From positions 8,811,547 through 8,875,546 of the forward strand of contig OX422190.1 in NCBI GenBank assembly GCA_949130485.1: DNA of 64,000 nt, read 5' to 3'. Positions 25,256-38,097 of the stretch are shown piece after piece. Positions within the stretch are counted from its first letter, which is position 1. Each line of letters starts with the position of its first letter. Below the pieces are notes generated by a model, which saw nothing but the letters and a program-made list of their open reading frames with translations, was not told where the DNA came from and searched no databases. Source of the stretch: Agelas oroides. Lineage: Eukaryota > Porifera > Demospongiae > Agelasida > Agelasidae. The translations under genes and the position numbers were made by a program.

Positions 25256-28200
25256 TATCTACACTAGAAAATACTTGTAGCTTTAATTATATCTATGTAC
25301 ACATCACACACACATTTTCACACATCACACCACACACATACACACGTGTACACAAAGTAGATGACTCTCAGCACCTCTTTCTTTATCTCTCAGGAGCGAC
25401 AATCTCATAGGAGGCCAGGAAGTGATGTATCCATGGGCCAGTGGCTAAATTAACCAGTCCATTGTACGCAACTTCTCTCCAATCACATACACACATGCAC
25501 ACACATACATACACACAAACATATGCTCCAGGATGTTGTTAGAGGTTGGAGGTCCAGTTTCTTGTGTTGTCTCCTTCAGGTACTGCAGTAGTTGATTCAA
25601 TCAGCAGCAGAAGCAATGAGGCTCTTGTCCACAGTAGAAAAGCACACCAATATTTTAGTAAAATTTTGCTACATAAGCTCTATCATTGATGGTGTTCCTT
25701 TGGTAAAAATTTCAAACTCTCCAATTTTCATTGACTCTCCTCAAGAGTTTTGGTCCCAAGCTTGTTTTGCAACAGCAGTACCACACAGTCCACAAATGCA
25801 TTGTTGAGGTGAGGAGATTCCCAAACTCATCAACAGTTCAATTGTCTACAGCCTTCAGGCTTGTAATCACTTTTCAGATTTTTGACACATTAATTTTTTC
25901 GTCACACACATACACGGATTCATACATCACACACACACACACACATATACACATATATGTACACACAAACATACTCCAGGATGCTGTTAGAGGTTGGAGG
26001 TCCAGTTGCTTGTGCTGTCTCTTTTAGGTACTGCAGTAATCGATTCAATCAACAGCAGAAGCCAATATTTTAGTCCTCCATGGTAAAATTTGCTACATAA
26101 GCTCTATCATTGATGGTGTTCCTTTGGTAAAAATGTCAAACTCTTCAATTTTCATTGACTCTCATCTTAAGAGTTTTGGTCCCAAGCTTGTTTGCAACAG
26201 CAGTAGCACACAGTCCACGATGCACATGCTGAGGTGAGGAGATTCCCAAACTTATCAACAGTTCAGTTCTCTACAGCCTTCAGGCTAAATCAGTCCATTG
26301 TAATGATTTTTCCAATTTTTGGTACATCTCTTTCTTTTTTTTTTGTTACATACACCTATTCATACATCACACACATACACACATGTACATATCACACACA
26401 CATTTTCACACATCACACACACACACACATACACACATGTACACATCACACACACATTTTCACACATCACACACACATGTACACTTCACACACACATCAC
26501 ATACACACATGTACACAAAGTAGATGACTCTCAGCACCTCTTTCTTTATCTCTCAGGAGCAGACAATCTCATAGGAGGCCAGGAAGTGATGTATCCATGG
26601 GCCAGTGGCTAAATTAACCAGTCCATTGTACGCAACTTCTCTCCAATCACATACAAACATGCACACACATACATACACACAAACATATGCTCCAGGATGT
26701 TGTTAGAGGTTGGAGGTCCAGTTTCTTGTGTTGTCTCCTTCAGGTACTGCAGTAGTTGATTCAATCAGCAGCAGAAGCAATGAGGCTCTTGTCCACAGTA
26801 GAAAAACACACCAATATTTTAGTAAAATTTCGCTACATAAGCTCTATCATTGATGGTGTTCCTTTGGTAAAAATTTCAAACTCTTCAATTTTCATTGACT
26901 CTCATCTTAAGAGTTTTGGTCCCAAGCTTGTTTGCAACAGCAGTAGTACACAGTCCACGATGCATATGTTGAGGTGAGGAGATTCCCAAACTTATCAACA
27001 GTTCAATTGTCTACAGCCTTCAGGCTTGTAATCACTTTTCAGATTTTTGACACATTTATTTTTTCGTCACACACATACACGGATTCATACATCACACACA
27101 CACACACACATATACACATATATGTACACACAAACATACTCCAGGATGCTGTTAGAGGTTGGAGGTCCAGTTGCTTGTGCTGTCTCTTTTAGGTACTGCA
27201 GTAATCGATTCAATCAACAGCAGAAGCCAATATTTTAGTCCTCCATGGTAAAATTTGCTACATAAGCTCTATCATTGATGGTGTTCCTTTGGTAAAAATG
27301 TCAAACTCTTCAATTTTCATTGACTCTCATCTTAAGAGTTTTGGTCCCAAGCTTGTTTGGAACAGCAGTAGTACACAGTCCACGATGCACATGTTGAGGT
27401 GAGGAGATTCCCAAACTTATCAACAGTTCAGTTCTCTACAGCCTTCAGGCTAAATCAGTAATGATTTTTCCAATTTTTGGTACATCTCTTTCTTTTTTTT
27501 TGTTACATACACCTATTCATACATCACACACATACACACATGTACACATCACACACACATTTTCACACATCACACACACACACATACACACATGTACACA
27601 TCACACACACATTTTCATACATCACACACACACACACATACACACATGTACACAAAGTAGATGACTCTCAGCACCTCTTTCTTTATCTCTCAGGAGCAGA
27701 CAATCTCATAGGAGGCCAGGAAGTGATGTATCCATGGGCCAGTGGCTAAATTAACCAGTCCATTGTATGCAACTTCTCTCCAATCACACACACACATGCA
27801 CACACATACATACATACAAACATATGCTCCAGGATGTTGTTAGAGGTTGGAGGTCCAGTTTCTTGTGTTGTCTCCTTCAGGTACTGCAGTAGTTGATTCA
27901 ATCAGCAGCAGAAGCAATGAGGCTCTTGTCCACAGTAGAAAAACACACCAATATTTTAGTAAAATTTCGCTACATAAGCTCTATCATTGATGGTGTTCCT
28001 TTGGTAAAAATGTCAAACTCTTCAATTTTCATTGACTCTCATCTTAAGAGTTTTGGTCCCAAGCTTGTTTGCAACAGCAGTACCACACAGTCCACAAATG
28101 CATTGTTGAGGTGAGGAGATTCCCAAACGTATCAACAGTTCAATTGTCTACAGCCTTCAGGCTTTCAAATTTTTTATACATCTATTTTTTTTGTCACACA

Positions 28201-28335
28201 CACATACACACATGTACACAAAGTGGATGGCCCTCGTGGTCTGCACCACCTGTTTATTTCTCAGGAGCAGACAATCTCATAGGAGGCCAGGAAGTGATGT
28301 TTCCATGGGCCAGTGGCTAAATTATTACCAGTCCA
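25256..28335. repeat. About 1.15-kb tandem block duplication with CA microsatellites
   Basis: A block containing CTCTCAGCACCTCTTTCTTT, a GGAGGCCAGGAAGTGATGT segment, a TTGGAGGTCCAGTT segment and a CATTGATGGTGTTCCTTTGG segment recurs. Block landmarks lie near 25,592, 26,756 and 27,893 (spacings 1,164 and 1,137), with a shortened last block at about 28,215. Each block is itself two related half-units of about 570 bp separated by CACACA runs. Small frames such as LIGGQEVMYPWASG recur without long coding continuity. I treat it as non-coding. Confidence 0.8.
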
Positions 28336-28610
28336 TTTACAGCCACTGAACAGTCTAGAGATTAGCCATGGACATACACCTTGTTGCTGAGGCAGGGGTC
28401 CAACTACTTCTCACCATGTGATAGCCTTTATCAGGATGTGAATGCGGTTGTTGCTTGGTGATAGTTGGCCTGAGAACCAAGTAGCCATGTTACACTGTCT
28501 TGGTCTATACAGCTGAACCAGCTGAGGTGGCTTGCTGCCTTTACCTCTGGATTAGTGGCTGCCTGCGGACCACTGCTTCTTCTTTTACGGAATATCCGAT
28601 TTTAGTCCCC
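28336..28610. other. Unassigned sequence
   Basis: No domain, repeat or structural RNA recognised between the duplicated CA-rich blocks and the direct repeat that starts at 28,612. Confidence 0.5.
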
Positions 28611-28611
28611 C

Positions 28612-29440
28612 GGCTTAGGAGAAGTTGTCTGTCTTCAGAACTTGGCCCACCTGACAGCCCCCTGTTTGTACAGCACCCTGTGTATGCAACACAGACAGCA
28701 TGTGATGTATGCAGTTTTGAAAAAGTCATAGCACACCTAAGGGTGTTAAAAATCTCCATCAGTGACCATGTATGCAACTGTTAACTCTTTCTCTTTAGGC
28801 AACTTGTAAAGTGCTCTGCCCATGTATGGCGCTCTTTCGCAAGACTATGGTACCAGTACTTACGTTCCAAATTTAAAAGTTTACGGTATGGCTTTAACTT
28901 GTATTTTTTAAGCTAAGGTCATGGAAAACAGTAATTCTGGAATTAAATCTCTTTGATGTGTGAATGCACCTATATAAGTGGGAAAATGGTGCTAACTGGA
29001 GCCAAATGTCCTCCACAGTATTGTGTCAAAAAGTGGTGATCAAATATGTTATGCAGTGTACATAGGTACCTTTCTGTTGGAGACCATCATGCATGGCTAT
29101 TGGCCTGAATTTTATCTTCAGGTTTTTTCGCAGGTTCTGCCTCTCAGTGTAGCATATAGTTGTAGACGGCTGCTTTTTGGTCACTGCAGATTTTTGAAGA
29201 GAGGTCCATCTTTGTCTCCCAGCTCAGAGAGGTTCATGTTTCACAGGGCTTGCATCAAGGTCATATTCTACTCACTGTCTTCAGGACTTGGCCCACCTGA
29301 CAGCCCCCTGTTTGTATAGCACCCTGTGTATGCAACACAGACAGCATGTGATGTACGCAGTTAGAAAACGCCAAAGCACACCCAAGGCTGTTAAAAATTT
29401 TCCATCAGTGACATGTATGTGACTGTTAACTCATGCAGAT
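28612..29440 (+). repeat. Direct repeat pair of about 165 bp
   Basis: The segment at 28,618-28,786, starting CTGTCTTCAGAACTTGGCCC, recurs at 29,275-29,437 with a few substitutions and small indels. The copies lie about 660 bp apart. Each begins after a TTCAG acceptor-like site, but the shared frame (GPPDSPLFVQHPVYATQT) is lost in the second copy, which has TAG after FV. No recognisable gene lies in between. Confidence 0.75.
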
Positions 29441-29724
29441 GACAGTCAGTGGACCATTATGACCTCTGATAGCAATTACACTTACCTGCTTGGAAGGTTA
29501 CAAGGATGTAAAATTCTTCCAACAAAGAGGATGAATATGAGACATATACGCATTTGTGGTGTGGTACACTGTGGCTAATGGACAGTAGCTCTTGACTGAA
29601 CCATATCTCTCTGTCACACATGTTACATGGCTATCATCTACCACACACCTTCCTTGGTTACCTTGCTGTAATTGGAGGCGGCCTTGGACATGGTGCTCAT
29701 TTCTGGGTCGCTCATCATGGGTGT

Positions 29725-32700
29725 CTCATCCACAGGCAGGAGGAGTGGGGGGAGAGCTGGCCTCACGTCTGTCTCATCCACAGGCAGGAGGAGTGGGGGA
29801 GAGCTGGCCTCACGTCCATCTCATCCACAGGCAGGAGGAGAGCGGGGAGAGCTGGCCTCACGTCTGTCTCATCCACATGCAGGAGGAGAGGGGGAGAGCT
29901 GGCCTTATATCTGTCTCCTCCATAGGCAGGAGGAGGACTGAAGGTAGGGCTGGCCTCACGTCTGTCTCATCCACAGGCAGGAGGAGTAGGGGGAGAGCAG
30001 GCCTCACGTCTGTCTCATCCACAGGCAGGAGTGGGGGAGAGCTGGCCTCACGTCTGTCTCATCCACAGGCAGGAGGAGAGGGGGGAGAGCTGGTGTTTTT
30101 TCTGTCTCCTCCATAGGCAGGAGGACTGAAGGTAGGGCTGGCCTCATGTCTGTCTCATCCACAGGCAGGAGGAGTGGGGGAGAGCTGGCCTCATGTCTGT
30201 CTCATCCACAGGCAGGAGGAGTGGGGGTAGAGCTGGCTTCACGTCTGTCTCATCCATAGGCTGGAGTAGTGAGGGGAGAGCTGGCCTCACGTCTGTCGCA
30301 TCCACAGGCAGGAGGAGTGGGGGCAGAGCTGACCTCACGTCTGTCTCATCCATAGGCAGGAGGAGTGAGGGGAGAGCTGGCCTCACGTCTGTCTCATCCA
30401 CAGGCAGGAGGAGTGGGGGGAGAGCTGAGCTCACGTCTGTCTCATCCATAGGCAGGAGGAGTGAGGGGAGAGCTGGCCTCACGTCTGTCATATCCACAGG
30501 CAGGAGGAGTGGGGGGAGAGCTGACATAGCATCTGTCTCATCCACAGTCAGGAGGAGTGGGGGGAGATCTGGGCTCACGTCAGTCTCATCAACAGGCAGT
30601 AATGGCGGGAGAGCTGGCTTCACGTCTGTCTCATCCACAGGCAGGAGGAGTGGGGGTAGAGCTGGCTTCACGTCTGTCTCATCCATAGGCTGGAGTAGTG
30701 AGGGGAGAGCTGGCCTCACGTCTGTCGCATCCACAGGCAGGAGGAGTGGGGGGAGAGCTGAAATAACGTCTGTCATATCCACAGGCAGGAGTAGCGGGGG
30801 AAGAGCTGGCTCCACGTCTGTCTCATCCATAGGCAGGAGGAGTGAGGTGAGAGCTGGCCTCACGTCTGTCATATCCATAGGCAGGAGTAGTGAGGGGAGA
30901 GCTGGCCTCACTTCTGTCGCATCCACAGGGAGGAGGAGTGGGGGGAGAGCTGACCTCACATCTGTCGCATCCACAGGCAGGAGGAGTGGGGGGAGAGCTG
31001 ACCTCACATCTGTCGCATCCACAGGGAGGAGGAGTGGGGGGAGAGCTGACCTCACATCTGTCGCATCCACAGGCAGGAGGAGTGGGGGGAGAGCTGACCT
31101 CACATCTGTCGCATCCACAGGCAGGAGGAGTGGGGGGAGAGCTGAAATAACGTCTGTCTCATCCACAGGCAGGAGGAGTGGGGGGAGATCTGGGCTCACG
31201 TCTGTCTCATCCACAGGCAGTAGTGGCGGGAGAGCTGGCTTCACGTCTGTCTCATCCACAGGCAGGAGGAGTGGGGGGAGGGCTGAGCTCACGTCCGTCT
31301 CATCCACAGGCAGGAGGAGTGAGGGGAGAGCTGGCCTTATGTCTGTCGTATCCACAGGCAGGAGTAGCGGGGGGAGAGCTGGCCTCATGTCTGTCTCATC
31401 CACAGGCAGGAGGAGTGGGGGGAGAGCTGGCCTCACGTCTGTCATATCCACAGGCAGGAGTAGCGGGGGGAGAGCTGGCTCCACGTCTGTCTCATCCATA
31501 GGCAGGAGTAGTGAGGGGAGAGCTGGCCTCACGTCTGTCGCATCCACAGGCAGGTGGAGTGGGGGGAGAGCTGGCTTCACGTCTGTCTCATCCATAGGCA
31601 GGAGTAGTGAGGGGAGAGCTGGCCTCACGTCTGTCGCATCCACAGGCAGGAGGAGTGGGGGGAGAGCTGAAATAACATCTGTCATATCCACAGGCAGGAG
31701 TAGCGGGGGGAGAGCTGGCTCCACGTCTGTCTCATCCATAGGCAGGAGTAGTGGGGGGAGAGCTGACCTCATGTCTGTCTCATCCATAGGCAGGAGGAGT
31801 GAGGTGAGAGCTGGCCTCACGTCTGTCATATCCATATAGGCAGGAGTAGTGAGGGGAGAGCTGGCCTCACTTCTGTCGCATCCACAGGGAGGAGGAGTGG
31901 GGGGAGAGCTGACCTCACATCTGTCGCATCCACAGGCAGGAGGAGTGGGGGGAGAGCTGACCTCATGTCTGTCTCATCCATAGGCAGGAGGAGTGAGGGG
32001 AGAGCTGGCCTCATGTCTGTCTCATCCACAGGCAGGAGGAGTGAGGGGAGAGCTGGCCTCACGTCTGTCTCATCCACAGGCAGGAGGAGTGGGGGTGGAG
32101 CTGGCTTCACGTCTGTCTCATCCATAGGCTGGAGTAGTGAGGGGAGAGCTGGCCTCACGTCTGTCGCATCCACAGGCAGGAGGAGTGGGGGGAGAGCTGA
32201 AATAACATCTGTCATATCCACAGGCAGGAGTAGCGGGGGAAGAGCTGGCTCCACGTCTGTCTCATCCATAGGCAGGAGTAGTGGGGGGAGAGCTGACCTC
32301 ACGTCTGTCTCATCCATAGGCAGGAGGAGTGAGGTGAGAGCTGGCCTCACGTCTGTCATATCCATAGGCAGGAGTAGTGAGGGGAGAGCTGGCCTCACTT
32401 CTGTCGCATCCACAGGGAGGAGGAGTGGGGGGAGAACTGACCTCACATCTGTCGCATCCACAGGCAGGAGGAGTGGGGGGAGAGCTGAAATAACGTCTGT
32501 CTCATCCACAGGCAGGAGGAGTGGGGGGAGATCTGGGCTCACGTCTGTCTCATCCACAGGCAGTAGTGGCGGGAGAGCTGGCTTCACGTCTGTCTCATCC
32601 ATAGGCAGGAGTAGTGAGGGGAGAGCTGGCCTCACGTCTGTCGCATCCACAGGCAGGAGGAGTGGGGGGAGAGCTGACCTCACGTCTGTCTCATCCATAG

Positions 32701-34560
32701 GCAGGAGGAGTGAGGTGAGAGCTGGCCTCACGTCTGTCATATCCATAGGCAGGAGTAGTGAGGGGAGAGCTGGCCTCACTTCTGTCGCATCCACAGGGAG
32801 GAGGAGTGGGGGGAGAGCTGACCTCACATCTGTCGCATCCACAGGCAGGAGGAGTGGGGGGAGAGCTGACCTCACATCTGTCGCATCCACAGGCAGGAGG
32901 AGTGGGGGGAGAGCTGAAATAACGTCTGTCTCATCCACAGGCAGGAGGAGTGGGGGGAGATCTGGGCTCACGTCTGTCTCATCCACAGGCAGTAGTGGCG
33001 GGAGAGCTGGCTTCACGTCTGTCTCATCCACAGGCAGGAGGAGTGGGGGGAGGGCTGAGCTCACGTCCGTCTCATCCACAGGCAGGAGGAGTGAGGGGAG
33101 AGCTGGCCTTATGTCTGTCGTATCCACAGGCAGGAGTAGCGGGGGGAGAGCTGGCCTCACGTCTGTCTCATCCACAGGCAGGAGGAGTGGGGTGAGAGCT
33201 GGCCTCACGTCTGTCATATCCACAGGCAGGAGTAGCGGGGGGAGAGCTGGCTCCACGTCTGTCTCATCCATAGGCAGGAGGAGTTGGGTGAGAGCTGGCC
33301 TCACGTCTGTCATATCCACAGGCAGGAGTAGCGGGGGGAGAGCTGGCTCCACGTCTGTCTCATCCATAGGCAGGAGTAGTGAGGGGAGAGCTGGCCTCAC
33401 GTCTGTCGCATCCACAGGCAGGAGGAGTGGGAGGAGAGCTGGCTTCACGTCTGTCTCATCCATAGGCTGGAGTAGTGAGGGGAGAGCTGACCTCACATCT
33501 GTCGCATCCACAGGCAGGAGGAGTGGGGGGAGAGCTGAAATAACGTCTGTCTCATCCACAGGCAGGAGGAGTGGGGGGAGATCTGGGCTCATGTCTGTCT
33601 CATCCACAGGCAGTAGTGGCGGGAGAGCTGGCTTCATGTCTGTCTCATCCACAGGCAGGAGGAGTGGGGGGAGATCTGGGCTCACGTCTGTCTCATCCAC
33701 AGGCAGTAGTGGCGGGAGAGCTGGCTTCACGTCTGTCTCATCCACAGGCAGGAGGAGTGGGGGAGAGCTGAACTCACGTCCGTCTCATCCACAGGCAGGA
33801 GGAGTGAGGGGAGAGCTGGCCTCACGTCTGTCGCATCCACAGGCAGGTGGAATGGGGGGAGAGCTGGCTTCACGTCTGTCTCATCCATAGGCAGGAGTAG
33901 TGAGGGGAGAGCTGGCCTCACGTCTGTCGCATCCACAGGCAGGAGGAGTGGGGGGAGAGCTGACCTCACATCTGTCTCATCCATAGGCAGGAGGAGTGAG
34001 AGGAGAGCTGGCCTCATGTCTGTCTCATCCACAGGCAGGAGGAGTGGGGGGAGAGCTGGCTTCACGTCTGTCTCATCCATAGGCAGGAGGAGTGGGGGGA
34101 GAGCTGGCCTCACGTCTGTCTCATCCACAGGCAGGAGGAGTGGGGGGAGATCTGGGCTCACATCTGTCTCATCCACAGGCAGTAATGGCTGGAGAGCTGG
34201 CTTCACGTCTATCTCATCCACAGGCAGTAATGGCGGGAGAGCTGGCTTCACGTCTATCTCATCCACAGGCAGGAGGAGTGCGAGGAGAGCTGACCTCATG
34301 TCTGTCTCATCCACAGGCAGGAGGAGTGGGAGGAGAGCTGGCTTCACGTCTGTTTCATCCTTAGGCAGGAGTAGTGAGGGAAAAGCTGGCGTCACATCTG
34401 TCGCTTCCACAGGCAGGAGGAGTGGGGGGAAATCTGGGCTCACGTCTGTCTCATCCACAGGCAGGAGGAGTGGAGGGAGAGCTGGCCTCAAGTCTGTCTC
34501 ATCCATAGGCAGGAGTAGTGAGGGGAGAGCTGGCCTCACGTCTGTCGCATCCATGGGCTT
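29725..34560. repeat. 48-bp minisatellite, about 100 copies
   Basis: The unit is 48 bp with a core of CTCATCCACAGGCAGGAGGA; some units are 45 bp (core GGCAGTAGTGGCGGGAGAGC). Variation is modular: CTCATCC/CGCATCC/CATATCC, CACAGG/CATAGG and GAGGAG/GAGTAG combinations recur as blocks, for example the run near 30,690 recurs near 32,128. Because 48 and 45 are multiples of three, both strands stay open for hundreds of codons. Units between 29,725 and 30,140 are irregular in length. Confidence 0.95.
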
Positions 34561-34788
34561 GAACGTTTGTGAGTGTGGTGGAAAGGCAGAGAGCGATCCT
34601 GGAATACGGGTATCATCACACAGTTGTCTGGCAAAGGTACTGTAGAAAGCTGACTTTTCGGGCTTGTGGGCCCTGCCTGATTTTATGCTAGCAGGAATAT
34701 GTGAAACTTGGCTCCATTCTAGGGGCAATGACAGGGAGTAGGTTTGTGGGCATAACTCCCTGGCCTGGAGGTGAGCGGGAAAAAACAT
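30144..34788 (-). pseudogene. LPVDETDV-repeat open frame with unique N-terminus
   Basis: On the minus strand a true ATG at 34,788 opens about 75 residues of non-repeat sequence, then 16-residue repeats of the type LPVDETDVRPALPPLL. The frame breaks near 33,760 (loss of G in a homopolymer) and near 31,833 (extra TA in CCATATAGG), but each break is followed at once by another open repeat frame (33,745-31,826 and 31,835-30,144), giving about 1,500 repeat-coded residues overall. Variable positions (V/M, E/A/M, R/K/I/S/E, P/S) repeat in register. The plus-strand frame encodes an SG/R-rich repeat (TSVSSTGRRSGGRAGL) and lacks a unique start region. Either a degenerate repeat-protein gene, a live gene with assembly slips in G runs, or no gene at all. 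Confidence 0.35.
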
Positions 34789-35256
34789 ACATAGTTTTGT
34801 AGGGGTGAGTTGAGCTTTCTGAAACTGGTCTCAGTTTTGGTTGGTTTGAGTGGAGGTGTGTTGAATCTTTCTTGAGAACCAGCATAGCCAAAATCATCGT
34901 TTTTGAGGTCAAATGTATGTTTTGGCTTGTAGACTTGAATTGAAGTGGTCCCAGGACAAATCCATACGTAAAGTTTTGTGTGTGTGTTGATGATGTGATC
35001 AGATGGGAGGTGGAGCCTTGGAGAGGGTGCAAACTAGCTGAGGGACTAAAAATTGAGTTTTTTGGCATTATCAGGTAGAGAAAGCAGTTTGGTACAAACT
35101 TTTTGTGAATCTTGTGTACACTTAGACATGACCCATCCATCCGTCCACATGACTCGGAGATTCGTGATACAAGGTTGTCCTACCTTCTTAATGAGTGAGT
35201 ACATTTAGCATTTCACAACCATGCTTTACTGTGTCAATCAAAACTCCAGGGTGACT
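34789..35256 (-). other. Region upstream of the repeat frame
   Basis: An ATG-started 150-codon minus frame (35,140-34,688) overlaps the N-terminus of the repeat frame in a different register. Its product shows no domain I recognise. No promoter motif could be called. Confidence 0.3.
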
Positions 35257-36800
35257 CATGCGGTATTTCTTGCCTTTGCTGGCAGTCTCTGCTGCACATC
35301 AAGCCCTCAGGCTCTCATTCCCTCCTCTCTTCGGCAGTCTGGGTAGAGTGCCTAGCCCTATCTCTCTCCCTCCAGTTCATCAATCTTTGCTGTCTTTGTT
35401 TGTTTGTCTCTGCCGCACATCGAACCTTCTCTCATTCTCTCTTGCTCCGTAGCCTGTCTTCTTTGTCTTCCAATGGTTTCAGGGTTCTTCTGAGTATTTG
35501 GACTATCCATGTTCACAAAGGATTCTGAACTGAAGGGGGTTCAACTATTAACTGAGAGTGTAGCTGCGCATGTGTTGTTAGATCATGCACATATTGTCTG
35601 TACTCAGACCGCGTATGCATGCATTGGATGTAGATGCACGACATACAACACACAATACATGTATCAGAGAAATTCCACCCTTGAACTCACTAGTGTCGGG
35701 CTCGCTCACACTCGCCCCAATTATCAGAACACAAGGTTTGCTACTCTTTGCAGTCTGTCACAAGTTTCTTACATGTGAGAGTTTAGACAAACTGGCATTA
35801 TTGCAGTAAACAGCTTGCCATGTATGGAGAGGTACCACACAATGGAGCCATTTGTCTTGCCTAAGGAGCTATTATACTGTCAGTTGGATTTTAGTGTTCA
35901 CACACTGACAGGCAGAAATTGCCTCCTGCTGACCTCTGGGTTTTGTGAACACACAGCCTGGTTTGTCATGCATAGTCCTTACTTTCACAAATAGCGGAGG
36001 AAAGTCACTATGCATGCTAAATACACAGCTTGAAGTAGCCTGGTTTGTTATACACAACTGCTTGCCCTTGTACAGTAGATGCTTATGCTCCAACCTTCCC
36101 TCCTAGACGTTCCTTGTTAACTGCGTCTTCACTCATGCAGACACACTGCATGCTGGGTGAAAATTTACTTTTGTCCATACGCAGCACGCGGCTGTCGTGT
36201 TAAGGTGGCAGAGAACCCTGTACTCTCAAGGTTGACAAACCTGGAATCCAAGCTGATTGTCTTGTTAAACTAGTAGCAAACAGTCAGTTTTGGGAGTCTT
36301 CATCCGTTTACTGTCTGTAAAATTGGGGATTTTCCCCATTTCTTGTCGGCATTGCCATCCAATAATCAGTTTATAATTAAGTTAGTTAAGATGTGGCCTG
36401 GCGGAACCCCTCATGTGGTGGTCGGAACTTTGAAGATAAGCTTAGATCGACTTAAAAAAATAAAAAAAAAGAAGGAGTTTAGTAGAAGCAGCAGAAAGGC
36501 CACAGTGGCCAAGACTGTATTTGTTGAGTAGGCCCAGGTCTCACAGCCATATGCCTAGCCTAGTTGGTGACCGTGGCCAGGTGCTTTGAGTGCTGGGCTG
36601 GGTTTTAACTAGAATACGCAATTTATCGTTGGTGCTACACTCTGGTACCCAAGGGAGCTTCAAATGGTGTATGGTGGTGGTTTTTATACACATTGCCAGT
36701 GAGTTAGTGGATGTTGGTTGGTTCAGTTTTTCCATTAGGGCTGTGTCATTGCTATCTCAACACCATTGTTGGTAGCCACAAAAGTTTTCCATATTTTCTA
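35257..36800. other. Mostly unique sequence, no gene recognised
   Basis: Contains a degenerate duplication of roughly 130 bp (CTCTGCTGCACATCAAGCC near 35,288 and CTCTGCCGCACATCGAACC near 35,409). A 30-bp segment at 35,697-35,727 (GGCTCGCTCACACTCGCCCC) is shared with 38,318-38,346. The phrase AGCCTGGTTTGT repeats near 35,957 and 36,037. No coding exon could be supported. Confidence 0.5.
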
Positions 36801-36803
36801 TGA

Positions 36804-37934
36804 CATCATGGTTTGAAGTTGCAAGGCCTAAGGTCACATGAATCATTCCATTTTCTCTGAGAGTTTCAACTCAAGGTTGCTGAACGTCGTGCTGGCTAGA
36901 AGAGTCTATATTTTGCATCATGATTGTGTCTGGCAGATTGTGTAGTGGAGACAACTGTGGCAAATGCTTCTCATTCTTGCTTACCTGGGTAGCCTCGTTC
37001 CCAGGCTCTCCCCGCCATGGAGATCATTATGCATCTGAAACAGCTGAACAGTGGGAGGCACAGCGAGGCGAAATAACTACATAGGATGCTCAGAGGCGAG
37101 TATAGAGCTTGTGGCCTGCTGTCCAGTTCGGCCTAACGCCAGCAAATGAAAGTCATTTGGCAAACTAGAGAATGATTGACCAAACTGTGAGGCATTTAAA
37201 ACGAAGGTGAGAGAGGCCTGATTTTAAAAGTCGTGGGCTATAAAACCCCTGTCCAGTGGAAGGACGCTTGAAACAGAGGAACGTTTGTGACTCTGAGTAG
37301 AGGGACACTTGAAACAGAAGAGCGTTTGTGACTCTGAGCAGAGGCAAGCCTAGCTCCAGCAAATGAAACTCATGTCACAAAGAAAATAATGGGCCGCCAT
37401 GAGGCATTGAACAAAACTGAGAGATCTGACTTCAGCAGTTTAGTGACCAGTTAGCACCCACCTCGGATGCAAAGTTAGCTGCCTGGGTGTACCAAATCAA
37501 CCTGCATCATTGCTTCACCCGTGCTTCATCGAGGCCAGCCCAACGGTGCTGTATCATGTTAGAAAGCGGTCCGACTCTGCAGCGTTTGTCGCCTCCCAGT
37601 TTTGACGGTTATGCGGACTAACCGGACCGGTGGCTACGGCCCTGCTTTGTCATTTATACACTCGGATGAGGCACAGTAGACAAACAGCAACTTCACTTCT
37701 TACTAAACGCCACGCCAACATCATGGTTTGAAGTTGCAAGGCCTATTAAAGGTCACATGAATCATTCCATTTTCTCTGAGATTTTCAACTCAAGGTTGCT
37801 GAACGTCGTGCTGGCTAGAAGAGTCTATATTTTGCATCATCATTGTGTCTGGCAGATTGTGTAGTGGAGACAACTGTGGCAAATGCTTCTCATTCTTGCT
37901 TACCTGGGTAGCCTCGTTCCCAGGCTCTCCCCGC
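36804..37934 (+). repeat. Direct duplication of about 211-216 bp, 915 bp apart
   Basis: 36,804-37,014 and 37,719-37,934 are nearly identical; copy 2 has an extra TTAAA near 37,745 and a GATTGTG to CATTGTG change. Each ends in TAGCCTCGTTCCCAGGCTCT, the left arm of a foldback element. Only copy 2 retains the full foldback. The interior (37,015-37,718) contains a 41-bp tandem duplication near 37,268-37,345 and no recognisable gene. Confidence 0.82.
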
Positions 37935-37983
37935 TAAGAAGGGCTCTCCCCCTTCTTAGTGGGAGAGCCTGGGAACGAGGCTA
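37909..37983. mobile_element. 75-bp foldback element
   Basis: Starts TAGCCTCGTTCCCAGGCTCT and ends with its reverse complement. An inner stem (CTAAGAAGGG with CCCTTCTTAG) makes the whole element one long hairpin. Flanks are TACCTGGG and CACCTGGG, an 8-bp target duplication with one mismatch. It belongs with the TAG...CTA elements at 38,779, 39,607, 52,700, 55,264 and 56,094. Confidence 0.85.
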
Positions 37984-38097
37984 CACCTGGGTACAGTTCA
38001 CTGAAATCACACAGCTATTGCTTGAATTCTTTGTTGTTAAAGATCACCTGACGGATGGCGTCCTTTTCCTCCTTGACGTCGGCTTCTCTAGCGATCA

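Noticed and set aside
26234..27749. HTHTHTH-rich frames
   Set aside because: CA microsatellite translation.
30193..33890. Long plus-strand SG/R-rich frames (548 and 641 codons)
   Set aside because: They mirror the 48-bp repeat; no unique start region or domain, and starts are not ATG-based. The minus strand has the better, still weak, case.
36804..37934. An LTR retrotransposon (two direct repeats about 700 bp apart)
   Set aside because: The repeats lack TG...CA ends, primer-binding site and polypurine tract, and the interior has no gag or pol; a tandem duplication explains it.
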